This document shows, in pieces, positions 10,521 to 21,175 of a stretch of DNA of 36,452 nucleotides. The notes beneath the pieces are model-generated. The model was not told the origin of the DNA and searched no databases. It saw nothing but the letters and a program-made list of their open reading frames with translations. Position numbers and translations under genes: made by a program. Numbering within the stretch: position 1 is the stretch's first letter; the number at the start of each line of letters is the position of its first letter. The stretch covers positions 1 to 36,452 of the forward strand of contig JAUCBJ010001946.1 of assembly GCA_032718475.1 (NCBI GenBank), written 5' to 3'. Source of the stretch: Nemertoderma westbladi. Its lineage: Eukaryota; Xenacoelomorpha; Nemertodermatida; Nemertodermatidae.

Positions 10521-11174
10521 GAAGTAGTACAATCAGAATCATAAAATAATTTAAAAAATAATTTAAATAAATGTTGTAGACAAAATATTGTTCTAGAACA
10601 AAATTAATTTTTAATTATAATATCTATAATGAGGCACAGTTTCAAATAAACACTGACAAAAACTAGAATTAAAAATATTTTTCTAGTTCAAAGTAATGTT
10701 CCAGAACAAAATTTATTTTAAATAAAATAGCTAACATGTAAAATTACACCATCGCCCTAAAAAACAACAACAGTTTTTATCAGGTCGGAGTACCCCCCCC
10801 CCCCCCCCCCCCCCCTAATTTTTGTCAAATTTTAATCAAATGACGAAATTTGGTATGATGATAGTTCGACAACTTTTCTTACTACTGCAGAGCCGGACTT
10901 TTATACTTTCAAATTATTAAGCTACAGCAAGCCGTTAAAAAGTGCCAATGTAGCAATATTTAAACATCACTAAATATTGGCTTTATTTTTCATCTTTTGA
11001 ATGTAATCTACATATTAACTGCCTTCACCTGCAGATTCCCAATCTGAAAACCGTTTTAAATTTCACCAAAAATTGCCAAAGATATTATCAAAATACTTAG
11101 GTGTACATTTTTAGATAAATAGATTTACCTCCCTCCTCTTTAATGGGTGAGCTGGGTGCTCTTCAGTGGGGCTG

Positions 11175-11903
11175 TAGTGCTCCCGAACCCCCCACGGCTA
11201 TAGTTCCTACCCTGTAGTGCTCCCGAACCCCCCACGGCTATAGTTCCTACCCTGTAGTGCTCCCGAACCCCCCACGGCTATAGTTCCTACCATGTAGTGC
11301 TCCCGAACCCCCCACGGCTATAGTTCCTACCATGTAGTGCTCCCGAACCGCCCACGGCTATAGTTCCTACCCTGTAGTGCTCCCGAACCCCCCACGGCTA
11401 TAGTTCCTACCCTGTAGTGCTCCCGAACCCCCCACGGCTATAGTTCCTACCCTGTAGTGCTCCCGAACCCCCCACGGCTATAGTTCCTACCATGTAGTGC
11501 TCCCGAACCCCCCACGGCTATAGTTCCTACCATGTAGTGCTCCCGAACCCCCCACGGCTATAGTTCCTACCATGTAGTGCTCCCGAACCCCCCACGGCTA
11601 TAGTTCCTACCCTGTAGTGCTCCCGAACCCCCCACGGCTATAGTTCCTACCCTGTAGTGCTCCCGAACCCCCCACGGCTATAGTTCCTACCCTGTAGTGC
11701 TCCCGAACCCCCACGGCTATAGTTCCTACCCTGTAGTGCTCCCGAACCCCCCACTGCTATAGTTCCTACCCTGTAGTGCTCCCGAACCCCCCACGGCTAT
11801 AGTCCCTACCCTGTAGTGCTCCCGAACCCCCCACGGCTATAGTCCCTACCCTGTAGTGCTCCCGAACCCCCCACGACTATAGTTCCTACCCTGTAGTGCT
11901 CCC
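11175..11903 (+). repeat. 40-bp minisatellite, second array (18 units)
   Basis: Same unit as 6361-9010, with one base lost from the C run near 11706. The last four units carry the same variant order as the end of the first array (CTGCTATAG, two GTCCCTA units, CGACTATAG). The array end was therefore copied together with the following block. Several CCATG variants occur in this array against one in the first. The array is entered through a 22-base unique junction at 11153-11174. Confidence 0.98.
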
Positions 11904-14043
11904 AACATGGCCCGGAGTACTTCCCTGGACTTTCTTGCAGGGTATTGGGTTGAACAAAGGTCTTCTACTATTCGCAATTAACATTGGGACGCATATATCG
12001 CATATTTCTCCAAAGAATTCTATAATCACCTTCAATATTTTTAATATTTTTAGGGATAATATTATAATTATCACAATGTCCACAGCGGGTTTTTGTATCC
12101 TGTATATGGTAACTTATTAAGATCACGGGCCGTTTGATTATAACGCTCAGCATGGTTTCCCGCCCAGAAGCATGTTTTGTATCAGCAGGTCTCACTCACT
12201 ATATGGCTTGGTCGCAAAATGATGTGCGATGGATGGGACAAGGGAATGCAACGGATGCCCAAATATGATCTGGGTTGTTTGGGGGAGGGGGAGGATTGGG
12301 TGAGGGGGCATTGTATACTAAGAAGCAAATACCGGGGGATTCGGTTGAAAATTCGATAAAATTGGCTGCTAGACCTAGAATGATTGATCGTAATATAAAT
12401 ATAATATCTCTGAAGGAGGTAAATTCATTGTCAATAATTTCCATAATTGACATTTTGTTTAAATCTTCTACATTACAATCATACGTATGCAATGGCTCAG
12501 AGAGTCAGAGAGTAATGAATGCCTTGGATGGGAAGCCATGTATGTAATGCCATGACTCAGAGAACCTTATTCTACGAATACCATGCTCAGAGAGACACAT
12601 GCTTAGAATGTTATCAGCGTTCTGATGTATTTTGTAACATTATGTCAACTTATCAGTGTTCTGACGAATTACTCGTAACACTGCAAGGTACCACTTTGCA
12701 GCGTTGCTGCCTATAGGACGGAACGCTGCAAAGTAATCAATAACATAGAAACAACTTAAATTACCCTATTCCAGAATGAATTATTTCCATTTATATTAAT
12801 GAGAGATGCTTTATTATCCAGTTTGCAGTGACGGGTCTAAATATTATTGTATGTAAATAACAATTGTTTAAAGTGAACAGTATTCCATCATGTCAAAACG
12901 TCCAACAGAAGCCATTTAAGAGGGAAGCGTGCCTTCCATCAGTAAAACAAGGTACGATAATGAACCGAATATAAATGCCCAAACGATAATGATAATAATT
13001 CCTTTTCTTCACATACCGAACGCTGATAAGCTGACATAATGTAACAAAATTACATACATCATTGTGTGCAAAGGTCACTTTTCAACGTTAAACACCCATT
13101 GTTTATTTATGTAGACCTCCTTCGCTGCGCTCGCTCGGTACATAAATAAACTCGGGTCATAACGCTGCAAAGTGCTACTTTGCACACAATGATGTAAATA
13201 GTTATTGTATTTTAATGCAAGATTATTAAGACATGGAAATATTATTCAAACATTACTGTTTTGTTTTAGCTGATTTGTGTTAAAAACAATTCATTACAAA
13301 AAATATTAAAACTAGTGATTTTAAAGCTGGTGATTTCTATGGTAAAAATTTGATGGGGGTGTCGACAGGGCGTGATTTCTATGGTAAAAATTTGATGGTG
13401 GTGTCGACAGGGCGAAGTAGTACAATCAGAATCATAAAATAATTTAAAAAATAATTTAAATAAATGTTGTAGACAAAATATTGTTCTAGAACAAAATTAA
13501 TTTTTAATTATAATATCTATAATGAGGCACAGTTTCAAATAAACACTGACAAAAACTAGAATTAAAAATATTTTTCTAGTTCAAAGTAATGTTCCAGAAC
13601 AAAATTTATTTTAAATAAAATAGCTAACATGTAAAATTACACCATCGCCCTAAAAAACAACAACAGTTTTTATCAGGTCGGAGTACCCCCCCCCCCCCCC
13701 CCCCCCTAATTTTTGTCAAATTTTAATCAAATGACGAAATTTGGTATGATGATAGTTCGACAACTTTTCTTACTACTGCAGAGCCGGACTTTTCTACTTT
13801 CAAATTATTAAGCTACAGCAAGCCGTTAAAAAGTGCCAATGTAGCAATATTTAAACATCACTAAATATTGGCTTTATTTTTCATCTTTTGAATGTAATCT
13901 ACATATTAACTGCCTTCACCTGCAGATTCCCAATCTGAAAACCGTTTTAAATTTCACCAAAAATTGCCAAAGATATTATCAAAATACTTAGGTGTACATT
14001 TTTAGATAAATAGATTTACCTCCCTCCTCTTTAATGGGTGAGC
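11904..14043. repeat. Block B, copy 2
   Basis: Duplicate of 9011-11152. Similarity ends at the word GGGTGAGC (11152 and 14043). Copy 1 then enters the second minisatellite array, whereas copy 2 continues into the foldback element. Copy 2 is therefore the original right-hand junction and copy 1 the duplicate. It includes a poly-C run of 21 (13686-13706) and GTTCTAGAAC at 13483-13492. No gene recognised. Confidence 0.95.
13055..13196. mobile_element. 142-bp foldback (hairpin) element, copy 2
   Basis: Same hairpin as at 10162-10303, carried by the duplicated block at an offset of 2893 bases. Confidence 0.75.
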
Positions 14044-14665
14044 CAGAATTGTTATTTTCGCATTCAATCTTTAGCACATTGGTTGGATATTGCACCAGCG
14101 TACTCCAGTTATTCTCCAACCTTATATTGATTTATTGGTAGCTGACCATTGAAAGGTGACCATGCCATGCAAGGATTCCAAATATGTAAAAATAATATTT
14201 GAATTTGGTTGGGAAATAGTTGAGATTTGGGCATTCGAATGCTGTTGCTTCCGCCCCGGCTGTCTCGCGCGTCTCGACGCGCTTTCTCATTTTTTCCATT
14301 TCTGAACAACTTATTACAATAAAATTCCAGAATATTGTGTATCGAATAATTATGTATTATAGAATAAACGGCCCGCAGCGGAAGCAAATGCAACTTTCGA
14401 ATGCCCATATCTCAGCTTTTTTCTAACCAAATTCAAATATTTTCACATATTTGGAATCCTTGCACAACCAGCTTTCAATAGCTACCAACAAATAAATAAA
14501 ACGTTGAAGAATAACTGCAGTACGAATGTACTGGTGCAATATCGCTGGAGACACGTTTTTAAAACGCTTGTAGCTAAAGAATGAAAGCGAACATAAAAAT
14601 TCTGACTCACCCATCAAGGAGTAGGGAGATGAAACTATCTCTGTTTCAAATTTCATGCAATCTCA
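14005..14665. mobile_element. Long foldback element upstream of the SLC6-like gene
   Basis: A left arm of about 14005-14250 and a right arm of about 14372-14660 are inverted copies of each other at roughly 80% by eye. Shared words include GGATTCCAAATATGT, GGGCATTCGAA and CTTTAGC. The loop contains a segment (14276-14310) resembling bases 26511-26545 of the hammerhead element. The left arm overlaps the end of Block B copy 2. No open frame is supported. Confidence 0.75.
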
Positions 14666-14872
14666 TTAAGATTTGTATAAAAATTTGGCGGGGTTCATTT
14701 CTCTGAATTACAATAATATTGTCCAGTACATTATTAATGAATTAATGCAGTATGAAGCAGAAGTGTCACTTATTCTTCTCACATATTCTGGGTTGCAATG
14801 TAATAGATTGCGCAATATAAAGTAACAGGTACAAAATAACTTATATATATAATAATTATAATTGGTAGAACA

Positions 14873-17041
14873 ATGGAAGATAGTGGAGACAATGAGGGTG
14901 AGAGCAGTGGAACCATTATTACAGAAACAGATATAATTAATGATATAGAAAAAAGTGCACGTATAAAAAGAGAAGACCAAGAATTAGTAAGTGTATATGC
15001 AGACGCGGAGGAGTTTAGTGAAGGAAGAAATAGGGAAATATATAGTCCTTGTATGGGTGATGACATGGTTCTTACATCAAGAAGGCTCACCATACATTCC
15101 GAATTTGACACCAAAAGAAGCGACACAAAAGAGGATCTTAAAATGTACTTTTTGTCAAATTCCAAAGAGGAATACGACCAATGGCAAAAATGGCACCCAA
15201 ATCGTCAGACAACAGAATGGGATAACAAGTTCCATTTTTTACTTGCTATTACAGGCTATGTTGTGGGCTTCGGTGCCATCTGGCGCTCTCCTATCATGAT
15301 TATGAAAAATGGAGGGATTCTGTTCATGTTGCCCTACACCGTGTGTTGTTTAGCCTTGGTATTACCGGCAATGCAGTTGGAGATGTTATTGGGGCAATTG
15401 ACATTAGAGGGTCCATGGAAAATGTACCATACAATAAACCCCTACTTGGCTGGTATTGGGGTAGCACAGATTATCAATTGTTTTTTACAAGCTATTTCTC
15501 ACAACACTGAACTTGCATACTGTGTCATGTACTTTTTCATGTCTTTTAGCTACAGGATACCATGGCAAAGATGCCCTTCTCTAAAAGAAATCGAAATAGA
15601 TGGTGGGAGAAAGAGAGGGACACACTTTATACCAGAATGCAATCCTTTTCAACCTTCAAATTACTTCTTCTACAACAGAACACTGCAACAAGCTACAGAT
15701 ATGGATGCCGAAATCAAATTAAATGGTAAAGTAGCATGCATCTTATTTGCAACATGGTTATTGATATTTTTATTCCTAAGGAATGGCATTAAGACGTATA
15801 GAAAAATAGTGTATATATCAACATTATTTCCTTATTTGGCGATGATTATATTCCTATTCCGTCTATTTCCAAATAAAGATGCGCGGAAGGGTATGACTTT
15901 GTTTTTTACTCCTGATTTGGAACATGTGAATTGGTGGAACATGTGGTTAGAAGCCTCCAAACTAGCTATTAGCGCATTCTCTATACACTCCGGCTTCCTA
16001 TGTTTAATGGGCTCAAAAACAAAACGAACAAATAACTTCAAATGGGATGTCCTTGTCCTAATTAGCGTAAACATAATTAGCCAGATAGTCGGCGGTATTA
16101 TAGCATTTGGAATAATAGGAGAGTGGTTCTACAGTTTTGCAGATAAGAATCCAGGTGCGAATCAGTTGAATCCAAACTTCATGACAGATCGAACAACTTT
16201 TTCATCCGATTTTGAAAAACACGCTCTAATTGATTCTCTATCAGAAGGTCCAAGATTTGCTTTTGTTTTCTTGGCTGATAATATTCTACATATTTCTCCA
16301 AAAACATCCCATTTCTGGTGTGGTCTTCTATACTTGATGATGGTTGCCATGGGCATCAACGTTATGATAGGTTATATTCGCGTTGTCATCAGCACAGTTG
16401 ACAGTTATATTTGGTTTCGGAGGATATCGGAACCGCTTATGGTAGCGACTATTTGTGTTCTAGGGTTTTGTCTTAATTTGGTATTCGCGTTGAATATCGG
16501 ACCAATGATACAAGAAATGTACAACACATACATCAAGGATATTAACCAATTAATCATTGGCTGCATCACACTGAGTACCTTGGTCTATGGGATGGGATTG
16601 AAACGCATATCAATAGAGCATGAAACACTGATTGGATCAAAGCCAAGCATATTCATTATTTTTGCTTTGAAATTTTCCTCTCAGTTGTTGTACTTGCTTT
16701 GCGTTATTTATCTACTTAGGAATGTAAATGCTGTTGGATTCCAGTATAAAGTGGCATATCGTAATCCTAATCGTACTCTCCTACGACAATATTCACAAAC
16801 GGAAATTCTCCAACAACCACATCCGACTCGGTTTATAATCATCGGGATATTTTTGGTAATCTTCAACCTCATATGGATCCCGCTGTTAGCTCTACTCGAA
16901 TACTTTGGTTATCAACATATAATTCCTATGAGTAGACCTAAATATCTGCCACGAAAGAAATTACGTGAATACTATAATCTTAAGGAAGAAACCATTTTCA
17001 AGGAACTAGAAAAACGTTGTTTTTGTCTTAAACATGATTAA
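14873..17041 (+). CDS. SLC6-like (neurotransmitter:sodium symporter family) transporter, intronless
   Basis: 722 residues, the usual SLC6 length, in one exon. It has a long acidic N-terminus (1-118) and then about 12 membrane segments from residue 120. TM1 is recognisable as GYVVGFGAIWRSP followed by KNGG and LPYT. EL2 has the paired cysteines C234/C256 and an NRT glycosylation site at 268. TM6, TM7 (N400) and TM8 are placed by alignment to family patterns. Key residues differ. The TM1 Asn of GNxWRFPY is Ala (A135) and RFPY is RSPI. The TM6 SLGPG turn is SAFSI, and TM8 LDS is INV. Known SLC6 proteins couple amine or amino-acid uptake to sodium and chloride; this one may not. The ATG at 14873 follows an AT-rich leader. 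Substrate unknown. A divergent family member is more likely than a pseudogene because the frame is intact. Confidence 0.88.
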   Translation: MEDSGDNEGESSGTIITETDIINDIEKSARIKREDQELVSVYADAEEFSEGRNREIYSPCMGDDMVLTSRRLTIHSEFDTKRSDTKEDLKMYFLSNSKEEYDQWQKWHPNRQTTEWDNKFHFLLAITGYVVGFGAIWRSPIMIMKNGGILFMLPYTVCCLALVLPAMQLEMLLGQLTLEGPWKMYHTINPYLAGIGVAQIINCFLQAISHNTELAYCVMYFFMSFSYRIPWQRCPSLKEIEIDGGRKRGTHFIPECNPFQPSNYFFYNRTLQQATDMDAEIKLNGKVACILFATWLLIFLFLRNGIKTYRKIVYISTLFPYLAMIIFLFRLFPNKDARKGMTLFFTPDLEHVNWWNMWLEASKLAISAFSIHSGFLCLMGSKTKRTNNFKWDVLVLISVNIISQIVGGIIAFGIIGEWFYSFADKNPGANQLNPNFMTDRTTFSSDFEKHALIDSLSEGPRFAFVFLADNILHISPKTSHFWCGLLYLMMVAMGINVMIGYIRVVISTVDSYIWFRRISEPLMVATICVLGFCLNLVFALNIGPMIQEMYNTYIKDINQLIIGCITLSTLVYGMGLKRISIEHETLIGSKPSIFIIFALKFSSQLLYLLCVIYLLRNVNAVGFQYKVAYRNPNRTLLRQYSQTEILQQPHPTRFIIIGIFLVIFNLIWIPLLALLEYFGYQHIIPMSRPKYLPRKKLREYYNLKEETIFKELEKRCFCLKHD

Positions 17042-17522
17042 AGCCTGATCATCTCACGAATAGTACAAGTCGATTTTACCATACCTTATAGATCAAGGCG
17101 AATAGTAAATTATTTGTTTGGTTGCTTTGTAGCATTCTGAATATTATTACTATCATTATTATAATTTGTTCGAATATTCTAACTATATAAAAATAATTTA
17201 ATTAATAAACCCAATAAAGTGAATATATATCCAATAATTATGGTGAGATTTATAACTCTGACAGTTGCAGTATGTTATAACTATATACATCATTGTGTGA
17301 AAAGTTTTCAGCGTTTTCAGTGTATTTTATAGAATTGAAAAATAATTTGACCAACCTTTTTCTTGTGAAAATGGTTCTACAGTAAGATGGTTTTGACTTA
17401 CAACTTACGACATACGACTTACCAGAGGAGCGAGCATGGGCCTAAAGACGTTTGTTTCTAATAAGAGATTGATTTACTTGAGAGCGTTAATATGATATCA
17501 CCATAGAGTGGATAAGTTGACA
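17042..17522. other. 3' flank of the SLC6-like gene, no further gene seen
   Basis: AT-rich sequence with the probable 3' UTR, then a single arm of the Block B hairpin family (about 17286-17322) and a short imperfect repeat of ACTTACGAC-type words near 17395-17425. No coding signal. Confidence 0.6.
17204..17209 (+). terminator. Candidate polyadenylation signal of the SLC6-like gene
   Basis: AATAAA lies 163 bases after the stop codon, with a second near-copy (CAATAAAG) close behind. Context only. Confidence 0.45.
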
Positions 17523-18545
17523 CATGGAATGCTATACAGAGACGGAACCACATTAGTGTGCTACCCCTGAGACCACTCAGATTATTTACTATGTCGTAGA
17601 TATGGGCACTACTACAGTATGTGTACCCATGACCGGGATTTTTTTGTAGTAGCTAGTTTTTGCTACTTTATTGTTTTTTAATGTTCTATGTAATATTAGC
17701 TATAGTTTTGCAAAAAAAATGTTCTAGAACAAATCTTTATTGTTCTAGAACATTTTTTTAGAAATTTATAATTCCTAATAATACACCTTAAAATGTTAAT
17801 CTGTTGCCTTTAAATACTTCAAAATATTATTCTAGAATGTTTTTTAATGTTTACAGTAGTAGGTTCACTTTAACATTAAAAAAAATGCCACGTCACGAAA
17901 ACAAAAAGTGCTCTAAAGATCCAAATATTATTGAGATTTCCAAAGAATAGTATAAAAGAAAAGTTTATAATTATGAAAAAACATTTTTTTTTTAATAATA
18001 GCTAACTTTGAAAATCACTAGCTAGCCTGATAATATGTATTTTTTAATGTTTATAGATAAATCAACAATTTATTACACATAATAATAAAAATTTTTATAA
18101 ATTTTTTTTTATATAAAAATGTTCTAGAACAAAAAATATTTGTTCTAGAACATAATATTTTTACCTACCAATAGCAAACATGAAATAGAATAGTTCTAAA
18201 AAAAATGTAGCAAAAACTAGCTATAGTAAAAAAAAATTATGGTCATGGGTACAAATACTGTACTGTAGGCCTAGTAGTGCCGTAGATATGAGTAAGTAAT
18301 GTTGATGTATGAAATAAAATATGGGGGTCATCGTACCACGGCCTACTATATATATAGGCCATGATCGTACTCGTTCAAGAGATATTCACGTTTCCATGGC
18401 AACCAATTTTTGTTTTGGACGATATACTGCTGTTTAATCATTGCTTATAATAATTGTCGAACAATAGTTTTAAATAAATATATTCCTATTTTACACTTGG
18501 TAACCATGGAAACGGCGATTATTTATTTATCTATATTATTAACTA
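17523..18545 (+). mobile_element. X-box repeat, copy A (holds an inserted MITE)
   Basis: Inverted relative of the split copy at 26411-30799; shared words include CATGGAATGCTATACAGAGA, ACCACTCAGATT and ATGATCGTACTCGTTCAAG-like sequence. It contains two inverted X-box-like motifs, GTTTCCATGGCAACC (18390-18404) and GGTAACCATGGAAAC (18499-18513). A 677-bp MITE was inserted after 17604. Non-coding, and the outer limits are approximate. Confidence 0.75.
17605..18281. mobile_element. 677-bp MITE with 9-bp TSD, Merlin-like ends
   Basis: The ends GGCACTACTA and TAGTAGTGCC are inverted, followed by GTACCCATGACC and GGTCATGGGTAC inside. GTAGATATG flanks both sides (17596-17604 and 18282-18290). The other copy of the host repeat lacks the element at this point, confirming insertion. 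Four GTTCTAGAAC palindromes lie inside. TSD size and terminal style suggest mobilisation by a Merlin-type transposase such as the one at 24283-26003; that link is inference. Confidence 0.82.
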
Positions 18546-18592
18546 GAAAGCACGAGGGCTTCGGCCACTGCTTCGCGGTCAGGCGTGCTTTC
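18546..18592. repeat. GC-rich hairpin, 9-bp stem
   Basis: GAAAGCACG (18546-18554) pairs with CGTGCTTTC (18584-18592) around a GC-rich loop. It resembles the tips of foldback elements elsewhere in the window. Confidence 0.6.
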
Positions 18593-18702
18593 CCGCACAA
18601 GTGAGCTGCTTTCCCTACTTTTTAAAAGTATATCAATGGCCATGAAATGGGCTCTTTATTTAGCAACATCATCAACTTTAGCACCATATAAAATAATAAT
18701 AG

Positions 18703-18912
18703 CGTTGTTTAGAATTGCAGTTTCTCTTGGCTCGGCCTCATTGTGACCACCCCCCCCCCCCCCCCCCCCCCCCCGTAGAGACTGTCGTTGTTTAGAAATG
18801 CAGTTTCACTTGGCTCGGCCTCATTGAGACCGCCCCCCCTCCCCCTGTAGAGACTGTCGTTGTTTAGAATTGCAGTTTCTCTTGGCTCGGCCTCACTGTG
18901 ACCCCCCTGTAT
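18703..18912. repeat. Three imperfect tandem units with poly-C tracts
   Basis: Units start at 18703, 18786 and 18858 (CGTTGTTTAGAA...CTCGGCCTCA). They are separated by C-rich tracts; the first is a run of 25 C at 18750-18774. Length differences between units come from the C tracts. Confidence 0.85.
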
Positions 18913-19237
18913 AGTTTGTTAATAGTCAACGAAGGCCGAGTGTACGGGAAACTGTAGCAAATACCACTTCAGTGGGAAATTTCCATCTTTGGTGGTAAGT
19001 TCAACCCTGGGAATGAGGATCACGTCTCCGGCTTGTTTTCCTGCACAGTAAAAACGCAATAATTGCAGTAACTTATTGAAATATATAATGCATTTATTTT
19101 AATAAGTGTAAATGTACAATGTATTTACAATAACCTAAAATAAGGGACATTAATAAGTGAACGAAAAGAGCAGAGTGGGAAGATAACTTCAGAGAAGGAA
19201 GAATAATATTATATTTGTTATATTGATTGAAACTTAC
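18913..19237. other. Unassigned stretch before a possible exon
   Basis: Mixed AT-rich sequence with no gene or clear repeat. On the minus strand it would be intron following the donor site at 19232-19237. Confidence 0.4.
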
Positions 19238-19526
19238 CACTGGCATCTGGTAATAGTGCATTGTAGTAGGCGACCGCAGACATTCTCCAGAATGAGGCGG
19301 GTCTCATTGCACAGGCCTTGACAGGAGTTCAAATTTTTCACATTTTCATCCATCTTCATTTCACTAAGCAATGTCTCAATATCAATATATTCAATATCAA
19401 TGTCTCCACTAATTAACTTTTCTATGTAAGAGAAACTAGGTACATTTGGAAATACCTTCAACACCTCCCGGTAAGCTTGTTTGCTCTTTAGGCGCAGAAT
19501 AACATAAATTCTTACTATTCTTGTCG
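19238..19526 (-). CDS. Possible exon of a P-element/THAP9-like transposase-derived protein
   Basis: On the minus strand an open frame reads LRLKSKQAYREVL...PNVPSF, continues through an acidic stretch and ends RCQ directly before a consensus splice donor, GTGGTAAGT (complement of 19232-19240). The KSxxAYxxL...PS pattern resembles the region after the coiled coil in P-element and THAP9 transposases, a weak match by eye. The upstream limit is uncertain: the long-inverted-repeat element begins at 19527, so it abuts or interrupts the exon. No partner exon was found. It could be a domesticated transposase gene, a decayed transposon or chance. Confidence 0.35.
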
Positions 19527-20207
19527 GGTATACTGGGAACTATGGGTACCCACTTTTTGAACAATTATTTGAACATGTCAATGGCTATTATCATGAGATA
19601 TGTTGTTTTAGAACATAAATTGTATCTTCTGAGAGACGTTAGCAATTGATTTTTTTTGGTAGCTACTGTTTTTAAGATTACAAAACCAAAATTTTTGGAG
19701 CCTACTTTTTATCAATTCTTGCACCATGTCAATGATATTATCATGATGTTTTTTGTTCTAGAACGTAAATTCACCTTCTGAGGGAGTTAGCAATAATTTT
19801 TTTATTATGGTACCTAGTGTTTTTAAAGGTAGCTAGTGATCTTAAAATTACAAAAGAAATTTTGTAGTGCCCTCATTTATTTACTCAATTTCCATATAGT
19901 CAAGATATTCTAGAAACCGGTAATAAAAAGATAAATAAATCTATAAATTTTTGGATGCTCTGGAAATGATGAAGAATTATTATTAAACACGTATAAACTA
20001 GTCCTACGGTAGTGTTAAGCAACGGTAGTGTTCTGACTGAGTATAATTAAAAATGATATAATTTACATTTATAGGGGCCTGCTAATAATTATAAATATAT
20101 ATTTCTGAATAGTAAAAACTGTATTCAGCAACCTATATTTTGTATAAAAAGCTAGCTAATAAATAAGTAGGCCTACCGCTACTAGCTACTTTGACTATCT
20201 AATAAAA

Positions 20208-20488
20208 CTACTACTACTACTACTACTACTACTAGGATCGGCATGCTGCATTGCAGCTGCATTTTTAAGAATGCTGTGCCAGCTTGTCGACAAAATTGCG
20301 CCGCCACAACTCCCTATCCCCCATCATATTTGCTAGATCATCCGCATCTTCAAGGCCAGTGTCCTTTAAGATGCGTCTCAAGAAAGTCATGGGTTGTGCA
20401 CCATGCTTAATCACTCCATGAGGCCGCACACTGGCTGGTCCACTGGCTGGTCCTCACGGCGAAAGCAATAATGTCCAGCAAAGCTGAT
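20208..20488 (-). mobile_element. 5'-truncated LINE 3' fragment with 12-bp TSD
   Basis: TATCTAATAAAA flanks it at 20196-20207 and 20489-20500. In minus orientation it encodes scraps of a LINE C-terminus (FAGHY, FRREDQP, then LKDTGLEDADDLA and DRELWRRNF) with stops. It ends in a (TAG)n tail, seen as CTA repeats at 20208-20235. The same family occurs at 33415-33990. Confidence 0.88.
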
Positions 20489-20584
20489 TATCTAATAAAA
20501 ATTACTAGCTATAGAAAGTCTCTTAAATTATTCCAGACAAATATAATTGAGGAGTAAAGTATATTTTTACATTTTTTACTACTA

Positions 20585-21175
20585 CTAGGTCGAGCGAACT
20601 TGGACAGTGGAAATGAGATCCTTCCAGGCTTCCCGATTCTCCATAGTTGTCGCAATTTCGTTTCTCCCAAGTTCAGTATCCCTTTCAAGTTGATCTATAT
20701 ATGTTATGGCAGGTCGTCCACGACTACGCTTTCCATGAGTTGGTTGCCAGAGAAGTAGATCTGGTATGACCTCGTCTTTACTTCGCCAGCAGTGCCCACT
20801 GAATCTTAATCTGCGTTCACGGAGGGTGGTTGATACAGGTGGTATTGTACCATAAAGCTCGGCGTTTGTCATGTGTTGTCTCCAGCTGATGTTTAGGGCT
20901 GCCCTTAGTAGTCTTGTGTAGCAACCATCAATTCGTTGTTCAAGTGATTTAGTCAGTGTCCAGGTCTCACCCCCGTATAAAAATACACTTTCCACTGTGG
21001 TTCGAAAGAACTTGGTCTTCAGGTGCCTGGAGAGATCTGATTTCCAGATGGTATCCATTTTTGATAGAGCTACCCAAGCCTTTGCTTTCCTAACTTCTAT
21101 GTCCTCTTTGCTACTCTCTATCCATGATCCAAGGTACTGGAAGTCATCGACCTTCCTTTTTTTGATTATTATCAA
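20585..21175 (-). pseudogene. LINE ORF, C-terminal part
   Basis: 196 residues following the reverse transcriptase: FQYLGSWI, then an Arg/Lys-rich segment, LYGGETWTLT and RLRFSGHCWRS, then HGKRSRGRPAITYIDQL, and an end in RST-stop at 20585. This is the usual C-terminal tail of RTE-type proteins (thumb and nucleic-acid-binding region). It continues the reverse transcriptase frame apart from the one-base slip in an A7 run. Confidence 0.88.

Larger units (their letters stand above)
9011..11152. repeat. Block B, copy 1 (2.14 kb, between two minisatellite arrays)
   Basis: Nearly identical to 11904-14043; I saw only single-base differences (for example near 9466 and 10897) and a poly-C tract of 23 versus 21 bases (10793-10815 here). 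It contains inverted-repeat modules, a 2 x 42-bp repeat, a GTTCTAGAAC palindrome at 10590-10599 and no convincing coding region. The small open frames occur in both copies but look like no known protein. Confidence 0.95.

Noticed and set aside
6361-14043. Helitron/Helentron assignment for the array plus block
   Set aside because: A minisatellite core is suggestive, but I saw no Rep/helicase, no defined 5' TC or 3' CTRR hairpin end, and no insertion site.
14708-14980. Minus-strand frame ending in the same residues as the LTR ORF end
   Set aside because: Shared GTCCAGTAC-like bases are short; the rest shows no LTR similarity, so coincidence.
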